64,000 nucleotides of DNA, taken from contig NZ_RPDJ01000001.1 in NCBI RefSeq assembly GCF_004023625.1, positions 186,001-250,000 of the forward strand, read 5' to 3'. This DNA is from Streptomyces cavernae. GTDB lineage: Bacteria; Actinomycetota; Actinomycetes; Streptomycetales; Streptomycetaceae. Below the pieces are notes generated by a model. The model was not told the DNA's origin, did no database searches, and saw only the letters and a program-made list of their open reading frames with translations. Numbering within the stretch: position 1 is the stretch's first letter; every line of letters begins with the position of its first letter. Below are positions 43,551-52,683 of this stretch, piece after piece. Made by a program: the position numbers and the translations under genes.

Positions 43551-44552
43551 TCACAGGTCGAGCACCAGGCGCGGCCCGCACGCGCGGGAGACGCAGATGA
43601 GCATGGTGTCACCGGACGCCCGCTCGTCCTCGGCCAGGAGGGAGTCCCGGTGGTCGGGCTCGCCGTCGAGGACATCGGTCTCACAGGTACCGCAGGTGCC
43701 CTCCTGACAGGAGTAGTCGACCGGTACGCCGGCCTCCATCAGGACCTCGAGCACCGAGCGGTCCGGCGGCACGGTCAGGGTGCGACCGGCGCGGGCGAGG
43801 ACCACGTCGAAGGGCGTGTCGGAGTTCGGACCGTCGGTCGTCGCGCCGGCCGGTACCGGGGCGAACCGTTCGATACCCAGCGTGCCCGGCGGCCAGTCGG
43901 CGCACCGCTCACGCACCGCCTGCAACAGCGGTTCCGGACCGCAGGCGTGCACCAGGGTGCCTTCCCGCGGCGTACCGAGGAACTCGGCGAGGTCCAGCAG
44001 CCCGTACTCGTCCTGCGGCCGGACCAGCACACGGTCCCCGTGCGGGGCGAGTCGGTCCAGGAAAGCCATGGAGGAGCGGGTGCGGCCCCCGTACAGCAGC
44101 CGCCAGTCGGTCCCGGCGGCAGCGGCGGCCTCGACCATGGGAAGGAGGGGGGTGATGCCCACGCCGCCGGCGATGAACAGATGGCGTGGGGCGGGCCGCA
44201 GCGGGAAGTTGTTCCGCGGACCCCGGGCCCGCACGACGGCTCCCTGAGTGAGCCGCTCGTGCACGTACGAGGAGCCGCCGCGGCCCTGCGGCTCACGCAG
44301 CACGGCGATCTGCCAGGCACCCGGGTCCGAGGGGCTCCCGCACAGGGAGTACTGACGGATCAGACCGCCTTCCAGGAACAGGTCGATGTGCGCGCCCGGG
44401 GCCCACGAGGGGAGCGGCTGACCGTCGGGGCGGCGCAGGGTGAGGGAGACGACGCCGTCGGCGGCGTGGGCACGGTCCGTGACGACGAGCGGTGTCTCGT
44501 CCAGGCGTGTCTCTGGCATGGGTGTCGCGTCCAGGGTCTGGCGGTCGGTCAT
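43551..44552 (-). CDS. VanB/phthalate-dioxygenase-reductase-type oxidoreductase
   Basis: A 333-aa FMN/FAD reductase with a C-terminal ferredoxin. The flavin motif RQYSLCGSP and NAD-binding region [16 protein letters not shown] lie in the first 200 residues. The C terminus has CQEGTCGTC plus a downstream Cys (ICVSRA), a plant-type 2Fe-2S cluster. It would pass electrons from NADH to a Rieske oxygenase such as those at 57106 and 63161. ATG 44552 is chosen because the conserved part starts soon after; no strong ribosome site was seen. Confidence 0.88.
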   Translation of the reverse strand: MTDRQTLDATPMPETRLDETPLVVTDRAHAADGVVSLTLRRPDGQPLPSWAPGAHIDLFLEGGLIRQYSLCGSPSDPGAWQIAVLREPQGRGGSSYVHERLTQGAVVRARGPRNNFPLRPAPRHLFIAGGVGITPLLPMVEAAAAAGTDWRLLYGGRTRSSMAFLDRLAPHGDRVLVRPQDEYGLLDLAEFLGTPREGTLVHACGPEPLLQAVRERCADWPPGTLGIERFAPVPAGATTDGPNSDTPFDVVLARAGRTLTVPPDRSVLEVLMEAGVPVDYSCQEGTCGTCETDVLDGEPDHRDSLLAEDERASGDTMLICVSRACGPRLVLDL

Positions 44553-44629
44553 GGCGGTCAACTCGGTCTCGGTCCGGGGGCTTCGGTGCACATAACGGCG
44601 GGGCGGAACGGGGGAGTGGCGGCGTGGGG

Positions 44630-45820
44630 TCAGGCCGGCGGCGGCACGTGCAGCAGCAGCGCGTCGCCCTGGCCCCCGCCCCCGCACAGGGCGGCCGCCC
44701 CGGTACCGCCGCCGCGGCGCCGCAGTTCGGCCACGAGTGTCACCACCAGACGGGCCCCGGTCATCCCTACCGGGTGTCCCAGGGCGATCGCGCCGCCGTT
44801 GACGTTCACCTTGTCCAGGGGCAGGTCCAGCTCCCGGGCGGAAGCCAGCGCGACCCCGGCGAACGCCTCGTTGATCTCGAACAGGTCGACGTCGGCGGTC
44901 TTCAGCCGGCCGTCCCGGGACAGCGCGTCGCGGACCGCGCCCGCCGGCTGGACGAGCAGCGAGGGGTCGGGACCCGCGACGGTGCCGTAGGCGCCGATCT
45001 CCGCGAGCGGCGTGAGCCCCTCCCGGCGGGCCCGCTCCGCACTCATCACCACCACGGCCGCCGCGCCGTCGGACAGTTGCGAGGAGTTGCCCGCGGTGAT
45101 GGTTCCGGTGCCGGAGAAGGCGGGCCTCAACCGCCCCAGGCCCTCGGCGGTGCTGTCCGGCCGGATGCCCTCGTCACTGTCCACCACCACTTCCCCCCGG
45201 CGTCCGGCCACCGTGACCGGGGCGATCTCCGCGGCCGTCGCGCCCGACTCCCGGGCGCGGTGGGCCCGTTGGTGGGACAGCGCGCTGTACTCGTCCTGCT
45301 CCTCGCGGGTCAGGGCGTACGGCTGCTGGTACCGCTCGGTGGCCGCGCCCATGGAGACGCCGTCGAAGGCGCAGACGAGCGCGTCACGGTCGAGGGCGTC
45401 CTCGGCGGGAGCCGCGCCGTACTTCCAGCCGTCCCGGGCTCCGCGCAGCAGATGCGGGGCACCCGACATGGACTCCATGCCGCCGGCGACGACGACCTCG
45501 TGGCGCCCGGAGGCGATCATGAGGTCGGCCAGGGCGATGGCGTGCAGACCGGACGGGCAGAGCTTGTTGACGGTGCTCGCCGGGACGGAGAACGGGATGC
45601 CGGCCCGGACGGCGGCCTGCCGCGCCGGGTTGGGACCTGCCCCGGCCTGCACCACCTGGCCCATGACGACCGCCTCCACGGTGGCCGGGTCCAGTTCCAC
45701 GGCGGCCAGCGCGGCGCCGATGGCGTGCGCGCCGAGGTCGACGGCGGACACCGTGCTCAGGGCGCCCAACAGCTTGCCGATGGGCGTTCTGGCGCCGGCG
45801 ACGATGACGGATCCGGGCAT
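44630..45820 (-). CDS. Acetyl-CoA acetyltransferase (thiolase)
   Basis: A 396-aa thiolase. The nucleophile Cys88 is in [11 protein letters not shown], His349 in [10 protein letters not shown], and the second Cys379 in [12 protein letters not shown]. Pro after the active-site Cys (usually Gly or Ala) is a small oddity. A role in the thiolytic step of a beta-oxidation-like pathway fits the neighbouring CoA ligase and acyl-CoA dehydrogenase. ATG 45820 has AGGAGG seven bases upstream. A histidine phosphatase gene lies immediately upstream on the same strand. Confidence 0.9.
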   Translation of the reverse strand: MPGSVIVAGARTPIGKLLGALSTVSAVDLGAHAIGAALAAVELDPATVEAVVMGQVVQAGAGPNPARQAAVRAGIPFSVPASTVNKLCPSGLHAIALADLMIASGRHEVVVAGGMESMSGAPHLLRGARDGWKYGAAPAEDALDRDALVCAFDGVSMGAATERYQQPYALTREEQDEYSALSHQRAHRARESGATAAEIAPVTVAGRRGEVVVDSDEGIRPDSTAEGLGRLRPAFSGTGTITAGNSSQLSDGAAAVVVMSAERARREGLTPLAEIGAYGTVAGPDPSLLVQPAGAVRDALSRDGRLKTADVDLFEINEAFAGVALASARELDLPLDKVNVNGGAIALGHPVGMTGARLVVTLVAELRRRGGGTGAAALCGGGGQGDALLLHVPPPA

Positions 45821-45876
45821 GCCGGGGACCTCCTGGGTGGCGAGGGCGAGGGCGAGGGCGAGTGCGAGTCGGCGGG

Positions 45877-46545
45877 TCAGGCGACCGCGTCGACGGTGTC
45901 CGCGGTGGCGGTGGTTTCTGCGGCCTGGGTGGCGTTCGCGGCTTCCGCGGGTTCCGCGCCGCGCTCGGCGACCATGTGGGCGGTCTCGTTCACGGAGTGC
46001 AGGACGATCCGCCCGCCGGGCATCCGCCGCACCCGGCTGACCGAGGTGTAGCCGGGGTGGAACCAGAACATCTGCGCCAGGCCAAGCACCGTCGCCAGAT
46101 AGGTGTTGGTGATGCCACCGTGGCACACGGCCGCGACCCGCCCGCCGGGGTGGGCGTCCAGGATGGTGTCCATGGCCCGGGCAGCGCGGGCCCGGAAGTC
46201 GTCCCAGTCCAGGTCCGGCACGAAGTCCTCGTACCGCCCCTCGGCCATCGCCACCGATCTCGGGTCGTCCGCCCGGATCTGCTCCGGCGGGGTGTAGGGG
46301 TGCGAGACGTCGGTGTCCCACTCGCGCAGGTCGTCCAGCACGGTGGCGGTGAGGCCGGTGAGCCGCTCCAGGGGCGCCGCCGTCTCGCGGGCCCGTTGGA
46401 ACGGGCTGGTGTACAGGGCGTCGAGGTCCTCGTGCACGAGCCAGGCGGCGAGGCGCTCCGCCTGTGCGGTGCCCTCTGGCGACAGCCCGGGGTCGAACAC
46501 ACCCGCCCGGGGGAGGCCGTGCCGGATGAGGAGCAGTTCGGTCAT
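45877..46545 (-). CDS. Histidine phosphatase-family protein
   Basis: A 222-aa phosphoglycerate mutase-like protein with catalytic LLIRHG, YTSPFQRARETA, and VAAVCHGGITNTYLA. The C terminus is a Thr/Ala-rich tail of about 20 residues. Substrate unknown. It is embedded between the thiolase and the CoA ligase genes, so it may remove phosphate from an intermediate. That is noteworthy because the same island encodes a PEP-swivelling-domain protein. ATG 46545 has GAAGGA upstream. Confidence 0.88.
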   Translation of the reverse strand: MTELLLIRHGLPRAGVFDPGLSPEGTAQAERLAAWLVHEDLDALYTSPFQRARETAAPLERLTGLTATVLDDLREWDTDVSHPYTPPEQIRADDPRSVAMAEGRYEDFVPDLDWDDFRARAARAMDTILDAHPGGRVAAVCHGGITNTYLATVLGLAQMFWFHPGYTSVSRVRRMPGGRIVLHSVNETAHMVAERGAEPAEAANATQAAETTATADTVDAVA

Positions 46546-46646
46546 GGTGATCCTTCGTACGAGGGGGCGGGTCGGTGTGTCGGGCGGGAGCCGCGCGCCG
46601 GGCTGTCGGCGTGTCGGGGGGCCTCGGTGGTGGGCTTCGCCTTCGC

Positions 46647-48194
46647 TCAGCCTGCGATCGTCCGCTCGGAGTGCCAATAGGGGCGGCGCATCGCGCGTTT
46701 GTCGAGCTTGCCCATGGCGTTGCGCACCAGTTCCGGTACGAACTCGTATGCCCTGGGGCACTTGTAGGCGGCCAGCCGCTCGCGGCAGAACCGGTCCAGT
46801 TCCTCGGCCGAGGGCTCGTCCGCGGCGGCCACCACCAGCGCCCGCAGCGACTCGCCGAAGTCCGCGTCCGGTACTCCGATGACCGCGACCTCGGCGACCC
46901 CGGGATGCTCGCGCAGCACCGCCTCGCTCTCGGCCGGGTACAGGTTGACCCCGCCGGAGACCACTACGTCGGCGGCCCGGTCGGTGATGAAGATGTAGCC
47001 GTCCCGGTCGACATAGCCGATGTCGCCGAGGGTGAAGACGCCCGGGGTCAGATAGGCGGCCTTCGTCTTCTCCGGATCGGCGTGGTAGCGCACACCGCGG
47101 TCCTCCGGCGCCCGGAACGCCAGCAGGCCGAGTTCGCCGGGCGGCAGCGGGTCACCGTCGTCGCCGGTCACCAGGACCTCGAACGGGGGCTGTGCGCGCC
47201 CGACCGAGCCCGGGTGCGCCAGCCACTCGGTGCTGCTGATCCGGGCCACCGTGCCCGCCTCGCTCGCGCCGTACGACTCGGTGAGCACCGGACCGAACCA
47301 CTCGATCATGGCGCGCTTCACCTCGGGCGGGCAGGCGGAGCCGGTGTGGGAGACCTGGAGCAGGCTGGAGACGTCGTACCGGTTCCGTACCTCTTCCGGC
47401 AGGGCGAGCAGCCGCTGGAAGTGGGTGGGCACCATCACGGTGGAGGTGACCCGCCACTCCTCGACGCGGCGCAGGAACGCCTCCGCGTCGAACTTGCCGA
47501 GCACCACCACCTGTTGGCCGGCGGCCAGGTGCCGCAGCGAGGTCAGCGGACCGTTGTGCTGCAGCGGGCCGCACACCAGATGCGGACCGGGCGGGAAGCC
47601 GGGCCGGGCGGCGAGTGCGGTCAGGTACGCGGCGCTGTCGGTGACCGGGGTGCTCACCCAGCGCACCTCGGTGCCGCGTGCCCGTCCGGTGGTGCCCGAC
47701 GTGTAGACGAGGGGCGGCCGGGCCGGCCGGCCCGCGGGGACGGGCCCGGCGGCCGTGTCGGGGTGCGCCGCCGCCAGCCAGAGGTCCCAGTCGAAGGCGT
47801 GTCCGGCCGGCTCGGTGCCGTGCGTCACGACCGGCAGGCCCAGCTCGCGGCCCGCTTCCACGGCGACGCCCGCGCCCACGGGGCCGGCGACGACCCCGGT
47901 CACGCCCGCGTCGACGATCTGGTCGACGAGTTCACCCACCGTCAGCTGCCGCGCCGAGGCAACCGTGCCTACTCCGGCGTACAGCCCGGCCAGATGGGCC
48001 ACCAGGGTGGGTATCGCGTTGTCGCCGAGGACGGCGACCCGGTCGCCGGGACCGGGCGCGAGCTCCAGCAGCCGTGCCGAGGCCCGTGCAACCTGGTCGG
48101 CGAGCTCGGACCACGACAGCACACCCCGGTCGTCCACCAGGGCGGGCTCGTCGGGTGTCTCGTGGGCGCGACGTTCGAGTGGTGGCAGGGACAT
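46647..48194 (-). CDS. AMP-dependent acyl-CoA synthetase
   Basis: A 515-aa ANL-superfamily ligase. The P-loop is YTSGTTGRARG, A5 is ESYGASEAG, A7 is LGDIGYVDRDGYIFITDR, and the C-terminal catalytic Lys is in NAMGKLDKR. It activates a carboxylic acid as CoA thioester via an acyl-AMP. In this island the acid is probably a ring-fission or side-chain product. ATG 48194 has GGAGGA just upstream. It is divergent from the acyl-CoA dehydrogenase, with a shared regulatory region. Confidence 0.92.
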   Translation of the reverse strand: MSLPPLERRAHETPDEPALVDDRGVLSWSELADQVARASARLLELAPGPGDRVAVLGDNAIPTLVAHLAGLYAGVGTVASARQLTVGELVDQIVDAGVTGVVAGPVGAGVAVEAGRELGLPVVTHGTEPAGHAFDWDLWLAAAHPDTAAGPVPAGRPARPPLVYTSGTTGRARGTEVRWVSTPVTDSAAYLTALAARPGFPPGPHLVCGPLQHNGPLTSLRHLAAGQQVVVLGKFDAEAFLRRVEEWRVTSTVMVPTHFQRLLALPEEVRNRYDVSSLLQVSHTGSACPPEVKRAMIEWFGPVLTESYGASEAGTVARISSTEWLAHPGSVGRAQPPFEVLVTGDDGDPLPPGELGLLAFRAPEDRGVRYHADPEKTKAAYLTPGVFTLGDIGYVDRDGYIFITDRAADVVVSGGVNLYPAESEAVLREHPGVAEVAVIGVPDADFGESLRALVVAAADEPSAEELDRFCRERLAAYKCPRAYEFVPELVRNAMGKLDKRAMRRPYWHSERTIAG

Positions 48195-48384
48195 GGCTCC
48201 TCCGACGGCTCCTCGGTCTGGCCCCAATGGCAGGACTGTAGCGTTTATCAAGAAAGTGCGGAACACTCTGAGGCGAGCCCAAGGCGCGCACGTGTGCTTC
48301 GACGGACATGCACGCCTTTTCGGCGGACCGTTACTCAATCCGCCATCTGGTAAGTACCCGGAGCAGGTGACCCGAGGAGGAGCC
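48195..48384. promoter_or_regulatory. Divergent promoter region with a 6-11-6 inverted repeat
   Basis: GGCGGA (48322-48327) and TCCGCC (48339-48344) are separated by 11 bases, a layout compatible with a TetR or similar operator. The region separates the minus-strand CoA ligase operon from the plus-strand acyl-CoA dehydrogenase operon. A less GC-rich stretch, TAGCGTTTATCAAGAAAG near 48239-48256, may hold the ligase promoter. Confidence 0.4.
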
Positions 48385-49677
48385 ATGTCCCAGCCGCCCC
48401 GGCCGGATGTGGAGGCCTGGCGCACACAGGTCCGGCAGTGGCTGGCCGGCGTCCTGGAACCGGCCGGCGCGCCGGAGCCCACCGACGAAGTGAGGGCGCA
48501 CGCCGATCTGGCCGTGTTCCACAACCTCCCCGAGGACGATGAACGGCTGCTGCTGGAACGCTGCCGCGCCTACCAGAGGGCCCGCTTCGACGCCGGCTAC
48601 CAGGCGCTGACCCTGCCGAAGGACAAGGGCGGCGCGGGCCTGAGCGCCGCTCATGCCGCGGCCTTCGCCCAGGAGGAGTCGGCGTTCGAGGTGCCGCCGT
48701 CGACCGAGCTGATCAGCGTCACCGTGCGGCTGGTGGCGATGGCGGTGTCCCTGTTCGGGACGGCGGAGCAGCGTTCCGAGTACGCTCGCGCGTTCCTGCG
48801 TACGGACCTGCTGGCCTGCCAGCTCTTCAGCGAACCCGGTGCCGGCTCCGACCTCGCCGCCCTGCGCACCCGCGCCCGCCAGGACGACGGGGACACCTCC
48901 CGCTCGAGCGAAGCCGCGGGCGGGGGAGACTGGGTGATCGACGGGCAGAAGGTGTGGACCTCGGGAGCCCAGTTCGCCGACTACGGTCTGCTGCTCGCCC
49001 GCACCGACCCGGACGTCGTCAAACAGGCCGGCATCACCGCCTTCCTGGTCCCGATGGACGCGCCCGGCGTGGAGGTGCGCCCCATCCGCCAGATGAGCGG
49101 CGGCGCCTCCTTCAACGAGGTCTTCCTCAGCGGAGTACGTGTCCCCGACCGGCTGCGCGTCGGACGCCCCGGGCAGGGCTGGGAAGTCGCCACCGCCACC
49201 CTCGCCTTCGAACGCACCGCCTCGGGCACCGGCAACCGGCGCAAGGGCGGCAACTTCGACGATGTACTCGCCCTCGCCCGCTCCCTCGGCCGCACCCAGG
49301 ACCCACTGGTCCGCCAGCGCCTCGCCGACCTGTACGTACGATCCGCACTGCGCGCGGCCACCGTGGACCGGGTCGCCCGGGCGAGCGCCGGCGGCGGCCG
49401 GCCCGGACCGGAGGCGTCGCTGACCAAACTCATGGCCTCCGACCTGCTCACCCGCACCGGGCAGACGGCGGCCGAACTGATGGGCGCGCGGATCAGCGCC
49501 GACACGGGAGAGCCCGACACCTTCGCCTGGACCCAGCACCTGCTGGGCGCACCGGGCTACCGGCTCGCCGGCGGCACCGACCAGATCCAGCGGAACCTGA
49601 TCGGCGAGCGCGTACTGGGACTGCCCGGCGAGCCGCGCACGGACCGCGTCCCGTTCTCCGAACTACCCGGTAGCTGA
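48385..49677 (+). CDS. Acyl-CoA dehydrogenase
   Basis: A 430-aa flavin enzyme. Family motifs are FGTAEQRSEYA, LFSEPGAGSDLAALRTRA (FAD and substrate loop), VIDGQKVWTSGA, and the C-terminal TDQIQRNLIGERVLGLP. The usual catalytic Glu position is not obvious from reading alone. It would introduce an alpha-beta double bond into an acyl-CoA of the island's pathway. GAGGAGG precedes ATG 48385. It is followed by the SDR gene at 25 bases and is probably cotranscribed with it. Confidence 0.92.
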   Translation: MSQPPRPDVEAWRTQVRQWLAGVLEPAGAPEPTDEVRAHADLAVFHNLPEDDERLLLERCRAYQRARFDAGYQALTLPKDKGGAGLSAAHAAAFAQEESAFEVPPSTELISVTVRLVAMAVSLFGTAEQRSEYARAFLRTDLLACQLFSEPGAGSDLAALRTRARQDDGDTSRSSEAAGGGDWVIDGQKVWTSGAQFADYGLLLARTDPDVVKQAGITAFLVPMDAPGVEVRPIRQMSGGASFNEVFLSGVRVPDRLRVGRPGQGWEVATATLAFERTASGTGNRRKGGNFDDVLALARSLGRTQDPLVRQRLADLYVRSALRAATVDRVARASAGGGRPGPEASLTKLMASDLLTRTGQTAAELMGARISADTGEPDTFAWTQHLLGAPGYRLAGGTDQIQRNLIGERVLGLPGEPRTDRVPFSELPGS

Positions 49678-49701
49678 CGACAAGACATTCAGGAGCGAAT
49701 C

Positions 49702-50466
49702 ATGGATCTGGGACTGTCAGGCGCGAAGGCGCTGGTGACCGGCGCCAGCCGGGGCATCGGACGGGCGATCGCCGGGACACTGGCCGCCGAGGGCTGTGCG
49801 CTGGCGCTGTGCGCCCGGGGCGAGGAGGCCCTCGCCAAGGCCGCCGCCGAACTGCGCGCCGAAGGGGCGACGGTGTTCGCCGAACCGGTTGACGTCACCG
49901 ACCCGGCCGAGCTCGCGGGCTTCGTGGAGCGTTCGGCAGGTGAACTCGGCGGCCTGGACCTGCTGGTGTCCAACGTCTCGGCGGGCAACCTCAAGGGCCC
50001 CGAGTCGTGGGAGGCGAGCCTGCGCGGCGATCTGCTGCCGTTCGTCGGTCTGGTCGAGGCCGCCCTGCCGCACCTCGAGCGCTCCGAGCGCGCCGCCGTC
50101 GTCGCCATCGGCACGACCAACGCCTCCGACACCGCCCGCCCGGCCGGCGCCAACTCCTACTCCGCCCTCAAGGCCGCCGTGGTCCAGCACGCCTCGGCCC
50201 TCGCCCACGCCCTCGCCCCCAAGGGCATCCGCGTCAACACCGTCTCGCCCGGCCCCATCGACTTCCCGGGCGGCGCCTGGGAGGCGATCCGCACCGGACG
50301 CCCCGAGGTGTACGAGGAAGTCCTCGGCAAACTGCCGATCGGCCGATACGGCACCCCGGAGGACGTGGCGGCGGCGGTGGCGTTCCTGCTCGGGCGCACC
50401 GGCTCGTTCTGCGTCGGCGTCAACCTCGTGGTGGACGGCGGGCTGCTGACCCGCGTCCAGTACTGA
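49702..50466 (+). CDS. Short-chain dehydrogenase/reductase
   Basis: A 254-aa classical SDR: GASRGIGRAIA cofactor motif, LVSNVSAGN in place of the usual NNAG, and YSALK active-site Tyr/Lys. The conserved Ser preceding the Tyr is replaced by the IGTTNAS segment. The C terminus is FCVGVNLVVDGG. AGGAG lies six bases before ATG 49702. It lies between acyl-CoA dehydrogenase and ThuA-like genes and probably oxidises or reduces a hydroxyacyl intermediate. Confidence 0.9.
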   Translation: MDLGLSGAKALVTGASRGIGRAIAGTLAAEGCALALCARGEEALAKAAAELRAEGATVFAEPVDVTDPAELAGFVERSAGELGGLDLLVSNVSAGNLKGPESWEASLRGDLLPFVGLVEAALPHLERSERAAVVAIGTTNASDTARPAGANSYSALKAAVVQHASALAHALAPKGIRVNTVSPGPIDFPGGAWEAIRTGRPEVYEEVLGKLPIGRYGTPEDVAAAVAFLLGRTGSFCVGVNLVVDGGLLTRVQY

Positions 50467-50469
50467 GCG

Positions 50470-51267
50470 ATGGCGGGCCCCGCGGGCCGCCTGGACGCCG
50501 TACTGGTCTGCGGCGGCAAGTGGCACGACTTCGACTACGCGCGGCTGCGGCTGCTGGAGCTGCTCGGCGAGCATCCGCAGGTGCGCACCACGGTCCACCA
50601 GGACTACGACTGCCTGGCCGCGCTGGACCGGGCCGATCTGCTCATCACCTACACCTGCGACGTCCGGCCCCGCCCGGCGCAGCGGGCCGCCCTTTCCCGG
50701 TTCACCCGCCGCGGCGGGCGCTGGCTGGCCCTGCACGGCACCAACTCGGTGATCGAGGCACCGGCCCGCGGCGCACCGAAGGTGTTCAGCACCCCGCGGC
50801 TCCTCGGTGACCTGGCGGAGGTGCTCGGCAGCCAGTTCCTGGCCCACCCGCCCATCGAGCCGTACGAGGTACGGGTCACCCGGCCCGACCACCCGCTGGT
50901 CGCGGGGGTCCCGCCGTTCACGGTCACCGACGAGCTGTACGTGTGCGAGCTGCACGGTGAGCTGGAGGTGCTGCTGCACGCCGACTACACCGGCCCGTGC
51001 CGGGGCTTCGCCGAGGGCGACACGGCGGCCCTCGACGACGCTCCCCGGCCGGTGCTGTACCTGAAGCGGCATGGGCTGGGCGAGGTGTGCTACTTCACCC
51101 TCGGCCATTGCCGCGGGCGCTACGACATGCAGGACCTGGGCGTGGCCGACACCGGGCGGGTGGACCCGGGCCCTTGGGAGACGCCGGAGTTCCTGACGGT
51201 GCTTCGGCGGTGTGTGGCACGGGTGGTGGGCGTACGCGCCCCCGCGGGGGAGGCGGCGGTCCGTTGA
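50470..51267 (+). CDS. ThuA-like (class I glutamine amidotransferase fold) protein
   Basis: A 265-aa protein: VLVCGGKWHDFDYARLR at the N terminus, DLLITYTCDVRPRPAQ, RWLALHGTNSVIE and HPPIEPYEVRVTRPDHPL. ThuA is required for trehalose use in rhizobia and may act on keto-sugars. Relatives occur in aromatic and terpenoid catabolic islands. ATG 50470 is three bases after the SDR stop, so it is translated from the same transcript. Its 3' end runs into a complex palindromic repeat. Confidence 0.82.
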   Translation: MAGPAGRLDAVLVCGGKWHDFDYARLRLLELLGEHPQVRTTVHQDYDCLAALDRADLLITYTCDVRPRPAQRAALSRFTRRGGRWLALHGTNSVIEAPARGAPKVFSTPRLLGDLAEVLGSQFLAHPPIEPYEVRVTRPDHPLVAGVPPFTVTDELYVCELHGELEVLLHADYTGPCRGFAEGDTAALDDAPRPVLYLKRHGLGEVCYFTLGHCRGRYDMQDLGVADTGRVDPGPWETPEFLTVLRRCVARVVGVRAPAGEAAVR

Positions 51268-51639
51268 GCGGCGGGGGGCGGGTTCTTCGCCCCCGCCGCC
51301 CCTACCCGTCCCTTCCCGGGGGGCTGCCGCCCCCGGACCCCGCTATCGGCCTGAACGGCCTCGTCCTCAAAAGCCGGACGGGCTGGAAGCCTTCGCCCGG
51401 TCAGGCGCGAGCTTCCAGCCCTCCGGCGTCTGAGGAGCGGGGTCCGGGGCAGCGCCCCGGTAAGGGCGGAGGGGCTGAGCCTTCCGCCTGACCGGGGCGG
51501 AAGGCTCAGCCCGTCCGGCGTTTGAGGACGAGGCCGCGAGGCCGATAGCGGGAGTCCGGGGGCGGCAGCCCCCAGGTACGGGACGGGTAAGGGCGGAGGG
51601 GGCGAACAAAACCCACCCCCGCCCCGCCGGCAGGCCCAC
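51268..51639. repeat. Nested palindromic repeat cluster, dispersed Streptomyces type
   Basis: Outer arms CCCGCTATCGGCCT (51339-51352) and 51539-51552 are perfect complements, as are 51356-51371 (CGGCCTCGTCCTCAAA) and 51521-51536. Inside lie two further perfect hairpins: 51380-51390 with 51411-51421 (11 bp), and 51472-51488 with 51496-51512 (17 bp, GGGCTGAGCCTTCCGCC). The unit GTCCGGCGTTTGAGGAC is a very common Streptomyces intergenic sequence, from memory. It separates convergent genes and could terminate both transcripts. Confidence 0.75.
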
Positions 51640-52683
51640 TCACCCGTGCGGCAGCACCACAGCCCGCCCCCCGATCTCCCCGGCGTGCAACCGCTCGTAA
51701 GCAAGGGGAGCCTCGTCGAGGGAGAACGTCTCCACGTGGGAGACGACCAACCCCTGCCGCGCGAGCTCGACGACCTCGACCAGCTCCACACGGCTTCCCC
51801 AGTACGGGGCCGAGGCCGACACGCCGAACGGCAGACCACCCCCGAAGCCGACCGCCAGCGTGCCGCCCCCGATTCCGACGACGGTCACATCACCGTCCGA
51901 AGCCACCGACGCCGAGGCCACCGCCAGCGTCGCCGGAACCGCCACGAAGTCCAGCACCACCTCCGCCCCGTTGCCGCCGGTGAGCTCCCGTATCGCGTCC
52001 GCCGCCCCGTCGTCGGAGAGCAGCGTCTCGTGGGCGCCCACGGAACTCGCCAGCTCCAGCTTCTCCTTGCTCACATCGAGAGCGACCACCCGGGCAGGAG
52101 TGAGCGCGCGCAGCAACTGCACCGCCAGGTGGCCCAGGCCGCCGACACCGATCACCACCGCCGTACTGCCCGGCACCAGCTTGGGCAGGGACTTCTTGAC
52201 GGCGTGATACGGCGTCAGTCCGGCGTCGGTGAGCGGAGCCGCCTGCACCGGGTCCAGCCCGTTCAGCGGCACCAGGTGGCGGGGCGAGTCCACCACCATG
52301 TACTCCGCCAGGGCACCGGGCGAGCCGAGACCGGGCGGCAGGATGCCGAGCCCGGCGGCGTGCGGGCAGTAGTTCTCCGTCCCCGCGGCGCACTTGCGGC
52401 AGCGCCCGCACCCCCACGGGCCGTACACCGCCACCTCGTCGCCCACCGCGACCCCCGTGGCGCCGCTGCCGAGCGCCGCCACGGTGCCGACCCCTTCGTG
52501 TCCCAGCGCCAGCGGCAGCGGATAGGGGAAGACCTCCTCGGGCCAGCTCATGACCGCGAGGTCGGAATGGCACAGCCCGGCGGCCGTGACCTTCAACAAC
52601 ACCTGCCCCGGGCCCGGTTCGGGCGTCGGAACCTCAACGACCTCGGGCGGGCCGCCCACCGTCCGGTACTGAACCGCCTTCAT
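51640..52683 (-). CDS. Zinc-dependent alcohol dehydrogenase
   Basis: A 347-aa MDR protein with both zinc sites: catalytic CHSDLAV (Cys), GHEGVG (His-Glu), and structural CGRCRKCAAGTENYC with four Cys. The Rossmann motif is VIGVGGLGHLAVQLL. It resembles NAD-dependent alcohol dehydrogenases and benzyl-alcohol-type enzymes. ATG 52683 overlaps the stop of the ABC permease (ATGA), placing it as the last gene of the minus-strand ABC importer operon. It probably acts on the imported compound. Confidence 0.9.
   Translation of the reverse strand: MKAVQYRTVGGPPEVVEVPTPEPGPGQVLLKVTAAGLCHSDLAVMSWPEEVFPYPLPLALGHEGVGTVAALGSGATGVAVGDEVAVYGPWGCGRCRKCAAGTENYCPHAAGLGILPPGLGSPGALAEYMVVDSPRHLVPLNGLDPVQAAPLTDAGLTPYHAVKKSLPKLVPGSTAVVIGVGGLGHLAVQLLRALTPARVVALDVSKEKLELASSVGAHETLLSDDGAADAIRELTGGNGAEVVLDFVAVPATLAVASASVASDGDVTVVGIGGGTLAVGFGGGLPFGVSASAPYWGSRVELVEVVELARQGLVVSHVETFSLDEAPLAYERLHAGEIGGRAVVLPHG

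Noticed and set aside
43343..43684. A 113-codon minus-strand frame overlapping the end of the VanB-type reductase
   Set aside because: Part is antisense or out of frame with the reductase; the remaining protein-like stretch has no start signal or recognised family.
51360..51540. Possible CRISPR-like repeats
   Set aside because: The repeats are palindromic arms of nested hairpins with no regular spacers and no cas genes nearby.
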